The position numbers and the translations under genes were made by a program. This document shows, one piece after another, positions 9,373 to 16,244 of a stretch of 64,000 nucleotides of DNA. The stretch is from Bacillota bacterium (GTDB lineage: Bacteria > Bacillota > Bacilli > Paenibacillales > Paenibacillaceae). The notes beneath the pieces are model-generated. The model was not told the origin of the DNA. It made no database searches and worked only from the letters and a program-made list of their open reading frames with translations. Within the stretch, counting starts at the first letter, position 1. Each line of letters opens with the position of its first letter. Where the stretch lies: assembly GCA_023433615.1 (NCBI GenBank), contig JAEZCJ010000187.1:1-64000 (forward strand). Reading direction: 5' to 3'.

Positions 9373-9489
9373 ATGTTACCTCGCAATCCCTTCCGTCAGC
9401 CCAAGGTTCGTGTCATGCATGGCGATAGCCGTTACGAATGGGAGAAAGTCAGACATAGCTTAAGCGGATTCGGCGTCGCAGGGGTATGA
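9373..9489 (+). CDS. Possible small protein, 38 residues
   Basis: An ATG at 9373 begins a 38-codon frame rich in basic residues (starting MLPRNPFRQPKVRV), preceded by a weak GGGGATGA. It ends in ATGA, which overlaps the next small frame. No family is recognised. It could be a genuine small protein, a leader, or noise. It fills an otherwise empty 250-bp gap between the AraC and HAD genes. Confidence 0.3.
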   Translation: MLPRNPFRQPKVRVMHGDSRYEWEKVRHSLSGFGVAGV

Positions 9490-9590
9490 TGGCTGGGAAT
9501 AAGGTGAGGCAAGTGCGGGTAATCGAGGCCGAAGCGTCAGCGGAACTAAATATGGTCACGAGCGAGATGGAATCAGCTTCAATTCATTAG
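9486..9590 (+). CDS. Possible small protein, 34 residues, coupled to the preceding frame
   Basis: It starts MMAGNKVRQVRVIEAEA and ends with TAG just before the GGGAGAG ribosome site of the HAD gene. The ATGA overlap with the preceding frame suggests coupling. No family recognised. Confidence 0.28.
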   Translation: MMAGNKVRQVRVIEAEASAELNMVTSEMESASIH

Positions 9591-9603
9591 GGAGAGTGTG
9601 TAG

Positions 9604-9963
9604 ATGAGAATTGTCGTTGATCTCGACGGAACAGTCTGTGAGTTAAAGCGCACGAATCAGTCCTATGAAGAGGTAGCGCCCATTCCAGGCGCGGCAAGCA
9701 CGCTTCGCAGGTGGAAGAAAGAGGGTCATGCCATTATCATTCATACGGCCCGAAATATGCGAACCGCCAATGGCAACGTTGGAGTCGCGGTCGCAAACAT
9801 CGGCAAGATCACGCTGGAATGGTTGGAACTCCATGGTGTCCCCTATGACGAAATCGTTTTCGGTAAACCGCAAGGAGATATCTATATCGATGATTTGGCG
9901 TATCGGTTTCAAGATTGGAATCATGCGAAGGACTTTGTCGCGGGAGCAGGACGTCAACCATGA
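9604..9963 (+). CDS. HAD-superfamily phosphatase-like protein
   Basis: A 119-residue minimal HAD domain. Motif I is VDLDGTVCEL with both aspartates, motif II is IIHTARNM (threonine), motif III is the lysine in FGKPQGD, and motif IV is IDDLAY. All catalytic positions of a Mg-dependent phosphohydrolase are present and there is no large cap domain. Similar short HADs occur in polysaccharide and capsule loci, where they may dephosphorylate sugar phosphates. GGGAGAG precedes the ATG. The next gene is a UGT-like glycosyltransferase, so a role in preparing or handling a sugar for a glycosylated product is a reasonable guess. Confidence 0.75.
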   Translation: MRIVVDLDGTVCELKRTNQSYEEVAPIPGAASTLRRWKKEGHAIIIHTARNMRTANGNVGVAVANIGKITLEWLELHGVPYDEIVFGKPQGDIYIDDLAYRFQDWNHAKDFVAGAGRQP

Positions 9964-10030
9964 AAATTGGTGATACCGATGGGAGGCGAAGGGCTCTGCT
10001 CTTGTATAATTGCGATACGTGTATCCTAGC

Positions 10031-11218
10031 ATGACTAGACGTGTTTTTTTCGGATTAAGCGGGGGCATGGGCCCTGTATTACGAACGTTGCCGATCGCCG
10101 ATCGATTCCGTCAAGCTGGGTATACCATTGCCTTCAGTATATATGACGACAAGGCGGCGGCTTATATTCAATCCCGCGGTTATCTATATTTTCCTGACGA
10201 TGATCCTACATTGCCTGATCCTCTAAAAGTAGCTCCGCGTTCGCCTGTATTTTATCATCTTGACCACTACTTTGCCCAAAACGGGCTGCTGGACGTAAAA
10301 TTCACTCGTTCATGGATTCGACATCGCGTCAAGATGCTGCGCCAATATAAAGCCGATCTCGTCTTTGCGGATATGAGCCCGCATACCGTTATTGCAGCTA
10401 AGTACCTGGGTATCCCGACTGTAAGCGTCACGCAATCTTGCTTCATACCGGACGGTTTACGGCTCCGTCATTGGGAAGATACGCCTAGAAATACGCCCGT
10501 GGTTACGCCCGTAGTGAATCAAGTGCTGACTGAGCTCGGTCTGACTCAGATTACTTGCATGGAACAATTAAATCGGGGCGATGTCACGATCATTCCTGGA
10601 ATACCGGAACTTGATCCTGTCAAGAATGGCGCTGCGCATTACGTTGGTCCGCTGGACACGGAAGGGATCCTCCATTCCGTTCCGTTAAATCAGCCGCCGT
10701 ATATTGTAGCTTACGCCGGCAGACTGGAGGATACCTCCGGAAGCAGTGGAGCGGAGTTTGTACGCATGCTTGCAGATGCCTTTCGAGATGGGATGGAACA
10801 AATGATTATTGCCTGCTCAGGCAATGTGGGGAGCTTGGCCGACGAACTGCCGCCGTCCATACGTTTCATTGACAGCTACTCGGCATCAAGGCTAGCCCAT
10901 TCCCGTCTGTTTATTCACCATGGAGGGCATGGAAGCTGCTATTCCTCGATTATGGCAGGCGTGCCGTCTATCATCATTCCGACCCATACCGAAAGAGAGT
11001 TTAACGCACGTAGAATGGCGGAGTGCGGATTGGCTGAATATGTAATGCCGCGAACATTCTCGCACGCGCAACTCCGCCAACTAGCGCAGGATGTAATGAA
11101 CGGAGACTACCGATACGGCGTGCAACGCATATGCACCGAGATTATCGGTCGTCACTACCAAGGTGCCGAGGCCGCTTATCGGCTCGGCGTATCGTTATTA
11201 GCGAAGGAATTCTGTTAG
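10031..11218 (+). CDS. UGT-like glycosyltransferase (GT1/GT28 fold)
   Basis: About 395 residues with a GT-B architecture. The N-terminal glycine-rich segment is FFGLSGGMGPVLRTLPIADRF, the middle carries ADMSPHTVIAAKYLGIPTVSVTQS, and the C-terminal donor site is IHHGGHGSCYSSIMAGVPSI...HTEREFNARR, the HGGxGS signature of UGT/MGT enzymes. It likely transfers a sugar from an NDP-sugar to a lipid or secondary metabolite. The start is uncertain: an ATG at 10031 and a TTG at 10010 are both possible and neither has a good ribosome site. It lies between the HAD and acpS genes on the same strand. Confidence 0.82.
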   Translation: MTRRVFFGLSGGMGPVLRTLPIADRFRQAGYTIAFSIYDDKAAAYIQSRGYLYFPDDDPTLPDPLKVAPRSPVFYHLDHYFAQNGLLDVKFTRSWIRHRVKMLRQYKADLVFADMSPHTVIAAKYLGIPTVSVTQSCFIPDGLRLRHWEDTPRNTPVVTPVVNQVLTELGLTQITCMEQLNRGDVTIIPGIPELDPVKNGAAHYVGPLDTEGILHSVPLNQPPYIVAYAGRLEDTSGSSGAEFVRMLADAFRDGMEQMIIACSGNVGSLADELPPSIRFIDSYSASRLAHSRLFIHHGGHGSCYSSIMAGVPSIIIPTHTEREFNARRMAECGLAEYVMPRTFSHAQLRQLAQDVMNGDYRYGVQRICTEIIGRHYQGAEAAYRLGVSLLAKEFC

Positions 11219-11232
11219 TATCGGGAGGCGCC

Positions 11233-11628
11233 GTGATCTATGGAATTGGTCTAGACGTACAATTGATCCCCCAATTAAAGGGTGTGGTAGAGGGGCGGGA
11301 CGAAAGCTACCTGCAGAAAATCTTCACCCCCGATGAAATAACATATTGCAGCAAATATCGTAAACCCGAACAGCATTTCGCCGGCCGTTGGGCGGTCAAA
11401 GAAGCCTATCTGAAAGCCATAGGGACGGGCATTAGCGGCGGTTACCGGCTGTCGGACATCGAAACGATCCGGCTCTCGTCCGGTCAACCGCACATTATTC
11501 TGCATGGACGCGTGCTTGAACATTTCCGCGAGCATCACTTGCGCGCGTTTGTCTCCATCACCCATTCCGGCGACTACGCGGCAGCTCAAGTGATCCTGGA
11601 GCATCAGCAGGAAGACGAGCTCACCTAA
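11233..11628 (+). CDS. acpS: Holo-ACP synthase (4-prime-phosphopantetheinyl transferase, AcpS type)
   Basis: A 131-residue protein with both AcpS signatures: IYGIGLDVQLI at the N-terminus (the metal-binding Asp) and FAGRWAVKEAYLKAIGTG in the middle (Glu and Lys of the active site). It transfers the phosphopantetheine arm of CoA to the serine of a carrier protein. The GTG start at 11233 is chosen because GGGAGG lies 4-5 bp upstream and because the frame then opens directly at the family start. A cluster-embedded AcpS, besides the housekeeping copy expected elsewhere, fits a dedicated carrier protein. The ACP at 26388 is the obvious client. Confidence 0.9.
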   Translation: MIYGIGLDVQLIPQLKGVVEGRDESYLQKIFTPDEITYCSKYRKPEQHFAGRWAVKEAYLKAIGTGISGGYRLSDIETIRLSSGQPHIILHGRVLEHFREHHLRAFVSITHSGDYAAAQVILEHQQEDELT

Positions 11629-11739
11629 TCGAGAAAACACGAATAAGTCCTCAACGAAACGCAGAGTCCCCCTACAGCTGGCATGGGATAATGAAAATGT
11701 CCCCGGGAGACAAATCCATTATTCCATAGGAGGAATTCC

Positions 11740-12264
11740 ATGAAACAGCTGCTGTCGTCCAAAAAGATTCAAATGACGCTGCCGACATCGAACAGCAAGA
11801 CTTACTTCGAGCTGATCGACGGCCGTGCCGAGGAGCTTCACTTTACGCAGGTTAACCCGACGAGCTTCACAGTGAACGACTCGGATTTCAGCTTGAAGTC
11901 CGGCGTCAACGTCGAGTTGGAGATCGAGAATGTCGACCTCGTTGCAACGTCAACTGTCCTGTGGCCGGGCCAACAAGTCCGCGTCCGCGGCGGCATTCAC
12001 GGCCAAGGCCAGCCGATCAAAGCTTCGGCGAAGATTCCATTCGGCAAGAAAATGGCAGATGGCGTTCAGGCGGAATCGTTCCTGTACTGGGTTATCGAGA
12101 CGCCGGAAGGCACGTTCCATAACCAACAGCCGATCCACATGAAAGGGCGCATCGCCGGCCTTCCGCCGAAAGACGCGACATTCCACTCCGAGGGAACGAT
12201 CGCTATCTACGACGAGAAGGAAGATCAAGTCGGCACGCTCTACGGTTGCCTGCAATCGAACTAA
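11740..12264 (+). CDS. Unknown 174-residue beta-rich protein
   Basis: I do not recognise this protein. It has no signal peptide or membrane segment, and is dominated by alternating polar/hydrophobic stretches that suggest an all-beta fold. A possible repeated pattern runs through GQPIKASAKIPFGKK, then FHNQQPIHMKGRIAGLPPK, then HSEGTIAIYDEK. Its expression signals are very strong: AGGAGG placed 7 bp before the ATG, a private terminator directly after, and codons biased to GC-ending forms. It therefore looks like a monocistronic, abundant protein. It sits between acpS and the FAD oxidoreductase, inside the biosynthetic locus. A binding or carrier role is possible, but nothing in the sequence establishes it. 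Confidence 0.6.
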   Translation: MKQLLSSKKIQMTLPTSNSKTYFELIDGRAEELHFTQVNPTSFTVNDSDFSLKSGVNVELEIENVDLVATSTVLWPGQQVRVRGGIHGQGQPIKASAKIPFGKKMADGVQAESFLYWVIETPEGTFHNQQPIHMKGRIAGLPPKDATFHSEGTIAIYDEKEDQVGTLYGCLQSN

Positions 12265-12273
12265 TCATGTGAT

Positions 12274-12304
12274 AGCCAAAGAGACCTTACCGGTCTCTTT
12301 GGCT
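12274..12304 (+). terminator. Rho-independent terminator after the 11740 gene
   Basis: Perfect 13-bp stem AGCCAAAGAGACC/GGTCTCTTTGGCT with a 5-nt loop. It separates the orphan gene from the FAD gene, which has its own ribosome site 28 bp further on. Confidence 0.8.
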
Positions 12305-12331
12305 TCATTATCCGCGTATTCGAGGTGCAAC

Positions 12332-13543
12332 ATGTACGATGCAATCATTGTCGGGGCGCGCTGCGCAGGCGCTTCGCTCGCTATTTTTCTCGGCCAAGCC
12401 GGGTATCGGGTGCTTCTGATCGATAAATACGCCATGCCGGGACCGACGCTTTCCACGCATATCATTGGAGAGATCGATGTGTACGAACGTCTGGGCATCT
12501 TGGACAGCATGGACAACGCAGGGGCGCCTGCCATTTCCCGCATGAGGGTAGATCAGCAAGGAACTGTGCTGGAGGCACCATTGGTGGTGACTCCCCGAGT
12601 CATCGGACTGCGCCGGGAACTGCTTGATCGCATGTTGTTGGATGCGGCCGAAGCGCTGCCGACGGTGGACATCATGCTGAAGACTGAAGTGACGGAAGTC
12701 ATCGCGGGCATGGGCGTAGAGCCAGCGCAAGTGATCTGCCGCAGCCGATTGGGCTCAGGCGAGTCTGTTCGACTGTCAACCCGAGTCATCATCGGGGCGG
12801 ATGGCCGAAATTCCACGATTGCCGGACTGGTGAAGGCAACGGCAACCCATTCGGTTACCTATTCGCATGCTGTCTGCTACTTCTATGCGGAAGCGATTAC
12901 CGCCCTCCCGCAGCCAACGGTGGAATGGTACTGGCATCAAGATGGGCTGGCGATCATCAATCCGATCGATAACGATAGACATTGCGTCGCAGTCATGTTA
13001 CCAGCGGAGCGTATGGCAGCGTGGCGTACGAACCTTAAGGACAATGCCCTGGAATGGCTGTGCGGAATAGATTCGCTGGCACCGAGGTTTATGAGTTGCC
13101 GACTTGACGGCCAGGTAAGAGGATTGAATCCTATTCAAGGCTATATCCGACAACCTTACGGAACAAGCTGGGCGCTCGTCGGCGATGCTGGTGCGCATCT
13201 CCATCCGGTATCCGGCGTGGGCATTGATAATGCGGTATGCTCTGCGGAATACCTGTCGCAAGCGCTACACCTATATTTCGATGGCGCAATCGGCTGGAAT
13301 GAGGCAATGGCCTCCTACAAGCAGCAGCGGGATGAGCGCATCCTTCCCCAATACGATGCCTCGCAAGCCACATTGTCTAAGGCGCTCGAGCCGGTTGATG
13401 CCGGGCAAATGGTTTACTTGAACATGCTGTGCACGTTCCCGAGCCTGGCGAAATCAATCGGGCAGCGCGCTGAAACGATATATAACGAGTTGACGAAGGA
13501 GGTAACGATGCGTGCTGGACTGTCCGAAGGACCGGTCGATTAA
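12332..13543 (+). CDS. FAD-dependent oxidoreductase/monooxygenase (PHBH/geranylgeranyl-reductase-like)
   Basis: About 403 residues. The N-terminal FAD motif is IIVGARCAGASLAIFL, a GxRxAGxxxA variant of GxGxxG that is typical of group A flavin enzymes. It is followed by STHIIGE. Near residue 290 the second FAD motif reads LVGDAGAHLHPVSGVGIDNA. Such enzymes hydroxylate aromatic or polyene substrates, or reduce isoprenoids. The ATG at 12332 has GAGGTG 5 bp upstream. The 3-prime end overlaps the next gene by 32 bp, so the two are coupled. Placed between acpS and the SRPBCC-PDZ protein, it probably acts as a tailoring oxygenase. The actual substrate is unknown. Confidence 0.85.
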   Translation: MYDAIIVGARCAGASLAIFLGQAGYRVLLIDKYAMPGPTLSTHIIGEIDVYERLGILDSMDNAGAPAISRMRVDQQGTVLEAPLVVTPRVIGLRRELLDRMLLDAAEALPTVDIMLKTEVTEVIAGMGVEPAQVICRSRLGSGESVRLSTRVIIGADGRNSTIAGLVKATATHSVTYSHAVCYFYAEAITALPQPTVEWYWHQDGLAIINPIDNDRHCVAVMLPAERMAAWRTNLKDNALEWLCGIDSLAPRFMSCRLDGQVRGLNPIQGYIRQPYGTSWALVGDAGAHLHPVSGVGIDNAVCSAEYLSQALHLYFDGAIGWNEAMASYKQQRDERILPQYDASQATLSKALEPVDAGQMVYLNMLCTFPSLAKSIGQRAETIYNELTKEVTMRAGLSEGPVD

Positions 13544-14426
13544 CATTACCTATCTGGAAGCGCCAATCGAGCAGGTGTGGCGTGCGGTTGTCACGCCGAA
13601 AGGGAGCAACAGCTATTTAACGGATCAGGTCCTTACGAGCGGTGATCCGAATGACCCGCGAGCAGGCGACCGATATACGCTGTACTACGGCGACATTACG
13701 AATAAGGCTGTCATCGAGCATTGCGAGCCGTACAACCTGTTCATACTGGCAGACAACTATGAATCAATGGCTCCGGACGGGACCATCGATCCATTCCCGG
13801 TAAGGACAGCTTACCGCTTCGAGAGCCAAGGCGCGTACACGAAGCTGGTGCTTGAGGTTGAAGGATTCCAGCCGGATACGCACGGGCAGTGGTTTCGAGA
13901 ATGTCTGGAGATGGGCTGGCGGCGCTCGCTGATGAATCTCAAATCTGTCCTCGAGCTCGGGATGGATTTGCGGACAGAGCTATTCAGCTACCCGCGCCTT
14001 GGCGTTACGAACTGTACGGTTAACGACGAACAGGACAAGGAGACGAGCGTGCAGGCTGGACAAGGCAACTATCTCCTCTACGTATTCCCCGGAGGTCCTG
14101 CAGAGCGGGGCGGATTGCGGCAGAAAGATGTGATTACCGCGATCGGTAATGTTGCAGTGCCGAATTATGGCGCGTTCGTCCGGGCCATTTCACGCTACTA
14201 TGCAAGTAAAGAGCCGGTTGCGTTCACCTATATGCGAGACGGCGAGGAACGGGAGGTACTGCTGGATCTGACGATCGATCGCATGTTTACCGGATTGATT
14301 GAAGGGACGGACAGCGGTCAGGAGGCAGAGCGCAAGCGCAGACAGCGAATAGCTGATCAGCGTTCGGCTTCCGGCTCCATATGGCGCAATAAGCAGCTAG
14401 AAAGAGGGGGAACACATGACCACTAG
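13512..14426 (+). CDS. AHSA1-type SRPBCC domain fused to a PDZ domain
   Basis: A 304-residue protein. The N-terminal 150 residues follow the AHSA1/START (SRPBCC) pattern: INITYLEAPIEQVWRAVVTP, a central GDITNKAVIEHCEP strand pair, and a C-terminal amphipathic helix (MGWRRSLMNLKSVLELG). From about residue 190 comes a PDZ-like module (VFPGGPAERGGLRQKDVITAIGN, then AVPNYGAFVRAI). A basic tail ends the protein. SRPBCC proteins bind hydrophobic ligands in a deep pocket, and some are polyketide cyclases. PDZ domains bind peptide C-termini. The GTG start is preceded by AGGAGG at 9 bp. A paralogue on the opposite strand lies 400 bp downstream. I know of no characterised protein with this pairing. Confidence 0.78.
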   Translation: MLDCPKDRSINITYLEAPIEQVWRAVVTPKGSNSYLTDQVLTSGDPNDPRAGDRYTLYYGDITNKAVIEHCEPYNLFILADNYESMAPDGTIDPFPVRTAYRFESQGAYTKLVLEVEGFQPDTHGQWFRECLEMGWRRSLMNLKSVLELGMDLRTELFSYPRLGVTNCTVNDEQDKETSVQAGQGNYLLYVFPGGPAERGGLRQKDVITAIGNVAVPNYGAFVRAISRYYASKEPVAFTYMRDGEEREVLLDLTIDRMFTGLIEGTDSGQEAERKRRQRIADQRSASGSIWRNKQLERGGTHDH

Positions 14427-14778
14427 CGAAATACCGAAGCACCTGATTGTTCGTCAAGCGGACATGAAATGGGAATACGGCATGTACGAGAATACGGAAA
14501 TGGCGTATTTATGGGAGGAACCGGAGACCGGCCGGGTGGCTTTCCTCGTAAAATGCGCCCCAGGCAGCACCATCCCGTTCCACGATCACCCCAGGCGGGA
14601 GGTGGCCTTCCTGGTGGAGGGCGAAGTGCGACTGAATGATGACGTCATGCGGGCTGGCGATTTTTTGACCGCATTAGCCGCAGAAGCGCATGACGTGTAT
14701 ACCGAAACGGGATGTACATTCTTTATTTTCATCGACTACAATATCAATAAGCATCAGCTGACGCCGATCGCGCAATAG
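14416..14778 (+). CDS. Small cupin protein
   Basis: A 120-residue single-domain cupin. Motif 1 is PFHDHPRREVAFLVEGEVRL (two His and one Glu as metal ligands), motif 2 is AGDFLTALAAEAHDVYTETG with a further histidine. It probably binds a divalent metal. Cupins of this size include cyclases, epimerases, dioxygenases and ligand-binding proteins. The start overlaps the preceding AHSA1-PDZ gene by 11 bp and has GAGGGGG upstream, so FAD enzyme, AHSA1-PDZ and cupin form one transcription unit that ends at a bidirectional terminator. Confidence 0.78.
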   Translation: MTTSEIPKHLIVRQADMKWEYGMYENTEMAYLWEEPETGRVAFLVKCAPGSTIPFHDHPRREVAFLVEGEVRLNDDVMRAGDFLTALAAEAHDVYTETGCTFFIFIDYNINKHQLTPIAQ

Positions 14779-14781
14779 AAC

Positions 14782-14828
14782 AACAACGCCTCTTCGTACG
14801 GACCTTGTCCGAGCGAGGAGGCGTTGTT
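14782..14828. terminator. Bidirectional terminator between convergent genes
   Basis: 11-bp stem AACAACGCCTC/GAGGCGTTGTT with an internal CGGAC/GTCCG stem. It serves the cupin operon from the left and the minus-strand AHSA1-PDZ gene from the right. Confidence 0.78.
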
Positions 14829-14842
14829 CGATTCGGAGAGAA

Positions 14843-15700
14843 TTATTGCGACCGTTCCATTCGATCTTTGCTGAGCGCCTCGCGTGACACGCGATTCGGA
14901 TCGATCATGCCGGTGAATTGATCGTCATACGTCAAGTTAGCCGTCGTTGACTTGCGATGGCCGCGGTCGTAGTAGACAAGCTCTACCTCGCCGGGCTTGC
15001 CATAATATCGGCCCAGCGCCACTACGAAGCGGCGGTAGTCCGGTACCGCAAGTCCCCCAAGCTCAGTCACGATGACGCCTGAAGGAAGGCCCGCCCGATG
15101 TGCCGGCCCGTTCGGGTAGACTGTCTTGATGTAATTGCCGCGAATGCCGCTCCCGTTCAAACCCTGCAGTCCTAGTTGTTCTTCGGTTGCCGAGTAGTTA
15201 AGTACGCCTAATCGGGGATAGTTGAAGATGGCCTCTCGCAGATCAAGCCCGAGCTCGATAACATTTTTCAGGTGGAGCAGCGATTGCCGCCAGCCCATCT
15301 CCCCGCATTCGTGAACCCACTGCATCATCTCGTCCTCGCCGTAGCCGTCTACCGTCACCGTCATTCTCGTGCTGCCGTCAGCCGATTCTTCGAGCACGAA
15401 CGAAGTGAGAAGTTCATACTCCCAAGTCTGTCCATTCGGCAGAATCACGGCATAGCTCTCGTCGAAAGTGATGCAGTTGTATTTGCGATATTCGACGCAT
15501 TGTGATCGGATCATGAGCTCACCGATAACGAGCCGCAGTCTGTCGCCAAGCTCAATCACCTCTTTGCCGTCAGCGATGATAGCGATATCGCTCAGGAAAC
15601 CGTTCCAGCCGTTAGACGTCGTGACGTAGGGCCAGATGTCTGTTGCCGTTGCTTCAATCCATACCGTATTTACAGTTTGTCGTTTGTTGGTCATCTTCAC
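14843..15700 (-). CDS. AHSA1-type SRPBCC-PDZ protein, second copy
   Basis: A 285-residue paralogue of the protein at 13512-14426 with the same order: SRPBCC domain (about residues 8-150, with IEATATDIWPYVTT and the terminal helix MGWRQSLLHLKNVIELG), then a PDZ-like domain (VYPNGPAHRAGLPSGVIVTELGG, AVPDYRRFVVALGRYYG). The shared block ELG.DLR...F.YPRLGV.N between the domains shows the fusion arose before duplication. The GTG start has GGAGGGAG 6 bp upstream. It is transcribed towards the cupin operon and divergently from groES, so the two AHSA1-PDZ genes and the chaperonins share a neighbourhood. A function in folding or in cyclising a product is speculation. Confidence 0.78.
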   Translation of the reverse strand: MKMTNKRQTVNTVWIEATATDIWPYVTTSNGWNGFLSDIAIIADGKEVIELGDRLRLVIGELMIRSQCVEYRKYNCITFDESYAVILPNGQTWEYELLTSFVLEESADGSTRMTVTVDGYGEDEMMQWVHECGEMGWRQSLLHLKNVIELGLDLREAIFNYPRLGVLNYSATEEQLGLQGLNGSGIRGNYIKTVYPNGPAHRAGLPSGVIVTELGGLAVPDYRRFVVALGRYYGKPGEVELVYYDRGHRKSTTANLTYDDQFTGMIDPNRVSREALSKDRMERSQ

Positions 15701-15770
15701 GCGAAGCTCCCTCCTTATACATGCCTGTCACTATCGTAAAAGGATTCCGCGCTTGTGTGCTCTGTCATTG

Positions 15771-15798
15771 TTGTCCATCAACCGTCCTATCTTATAGC
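15771..15798 (+). promoter_or_regulatory. Possible promoter for groES
   Basis: TTGTCC-N16-TATAGC lies about 115 bp upstream of the groES start. The match is partial. No CIRCE repeat is found in the region. Confidence 0.3.
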
Positions 15799-15911
15799 GG
15801 CCAAGATTAGCCGAATTCCATGCTAAAAAAGCAGAGAGCGAGCCGAGCTTTTCCAGCAAAATAAGAAGTGCAGCAAGCAAAAAACCAAGACAGCGAACGG
15901 AGGAACGAGGA

Positions 15912-16193
15912 ATGATTCAACCGATTGGAGATCGGGTAGTTGTGCAACCGATCGAGAAGGAAGAGCAGACATCCGGGGGCATTGTGCTGCCAGGTACGGC
16001 GAAGGAAAAACCGCAGGAAGGCAAAGTGGTGGCAGTCGGCGCAGGTCTCTTTCGCGACGGTAGAAGAATAGCGCCTGAAGTGAAGACTGGCGATAAGGTG
16101 CTGTTCGCGAAGTTTTCCGGCACGGAAGCGAAGCTGGAAGGCCGAGATGTGCTCATTCTACATGAGAGCGATATTCTGGCGATTCTGAACTAA
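15912..16193 (+). CDS. groES: Co-chaperonin GroES
   Basis: A 93-residue 10-kDa chaperonin. It shows the family start IQPIGDRVVVQP, the mobile loop KEEQTSGGIVLPGTAKEKPQEG (its SGGIVLP contact with GroEL intact) and the final VLILHESDILAIL. It caps the GroEL ring and releases folded substrates. GGAGG precedes the ATG. groEL follows 51 bp on. The usual Bacillales CIRCE operator for HrcA is absent upstream, so this copy may not be under heat-shock control. Whether it is the only chaperonin operon in the genome cannot be told from the window. Confidence 0.95.
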   Translation: MIQPIGDRVVVQPIEKEEQTSGGIVLPGTAKEKPQEGKVVAVGAGLFRDGRRIAPEVKTGDKVLFAKFSGTEAKLEGRDVLILHESDILAILN

Positions 16194-16244
16194 TCATTGG
16201 TTACGGGATTCACATCCAAATACGATCGGGAGGAAAATCAAAGC

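Noticed and set aside
15807..15826. TTAGC-N10-GCTAA inverted repeat upstream of groES, resembling a CIRCE element
   Set aside because: CIRCE is TTAGCACTC-N9-GAGTGCTAA (27 bp). Here only five bases of each arm are present and the total length is 20 bp.
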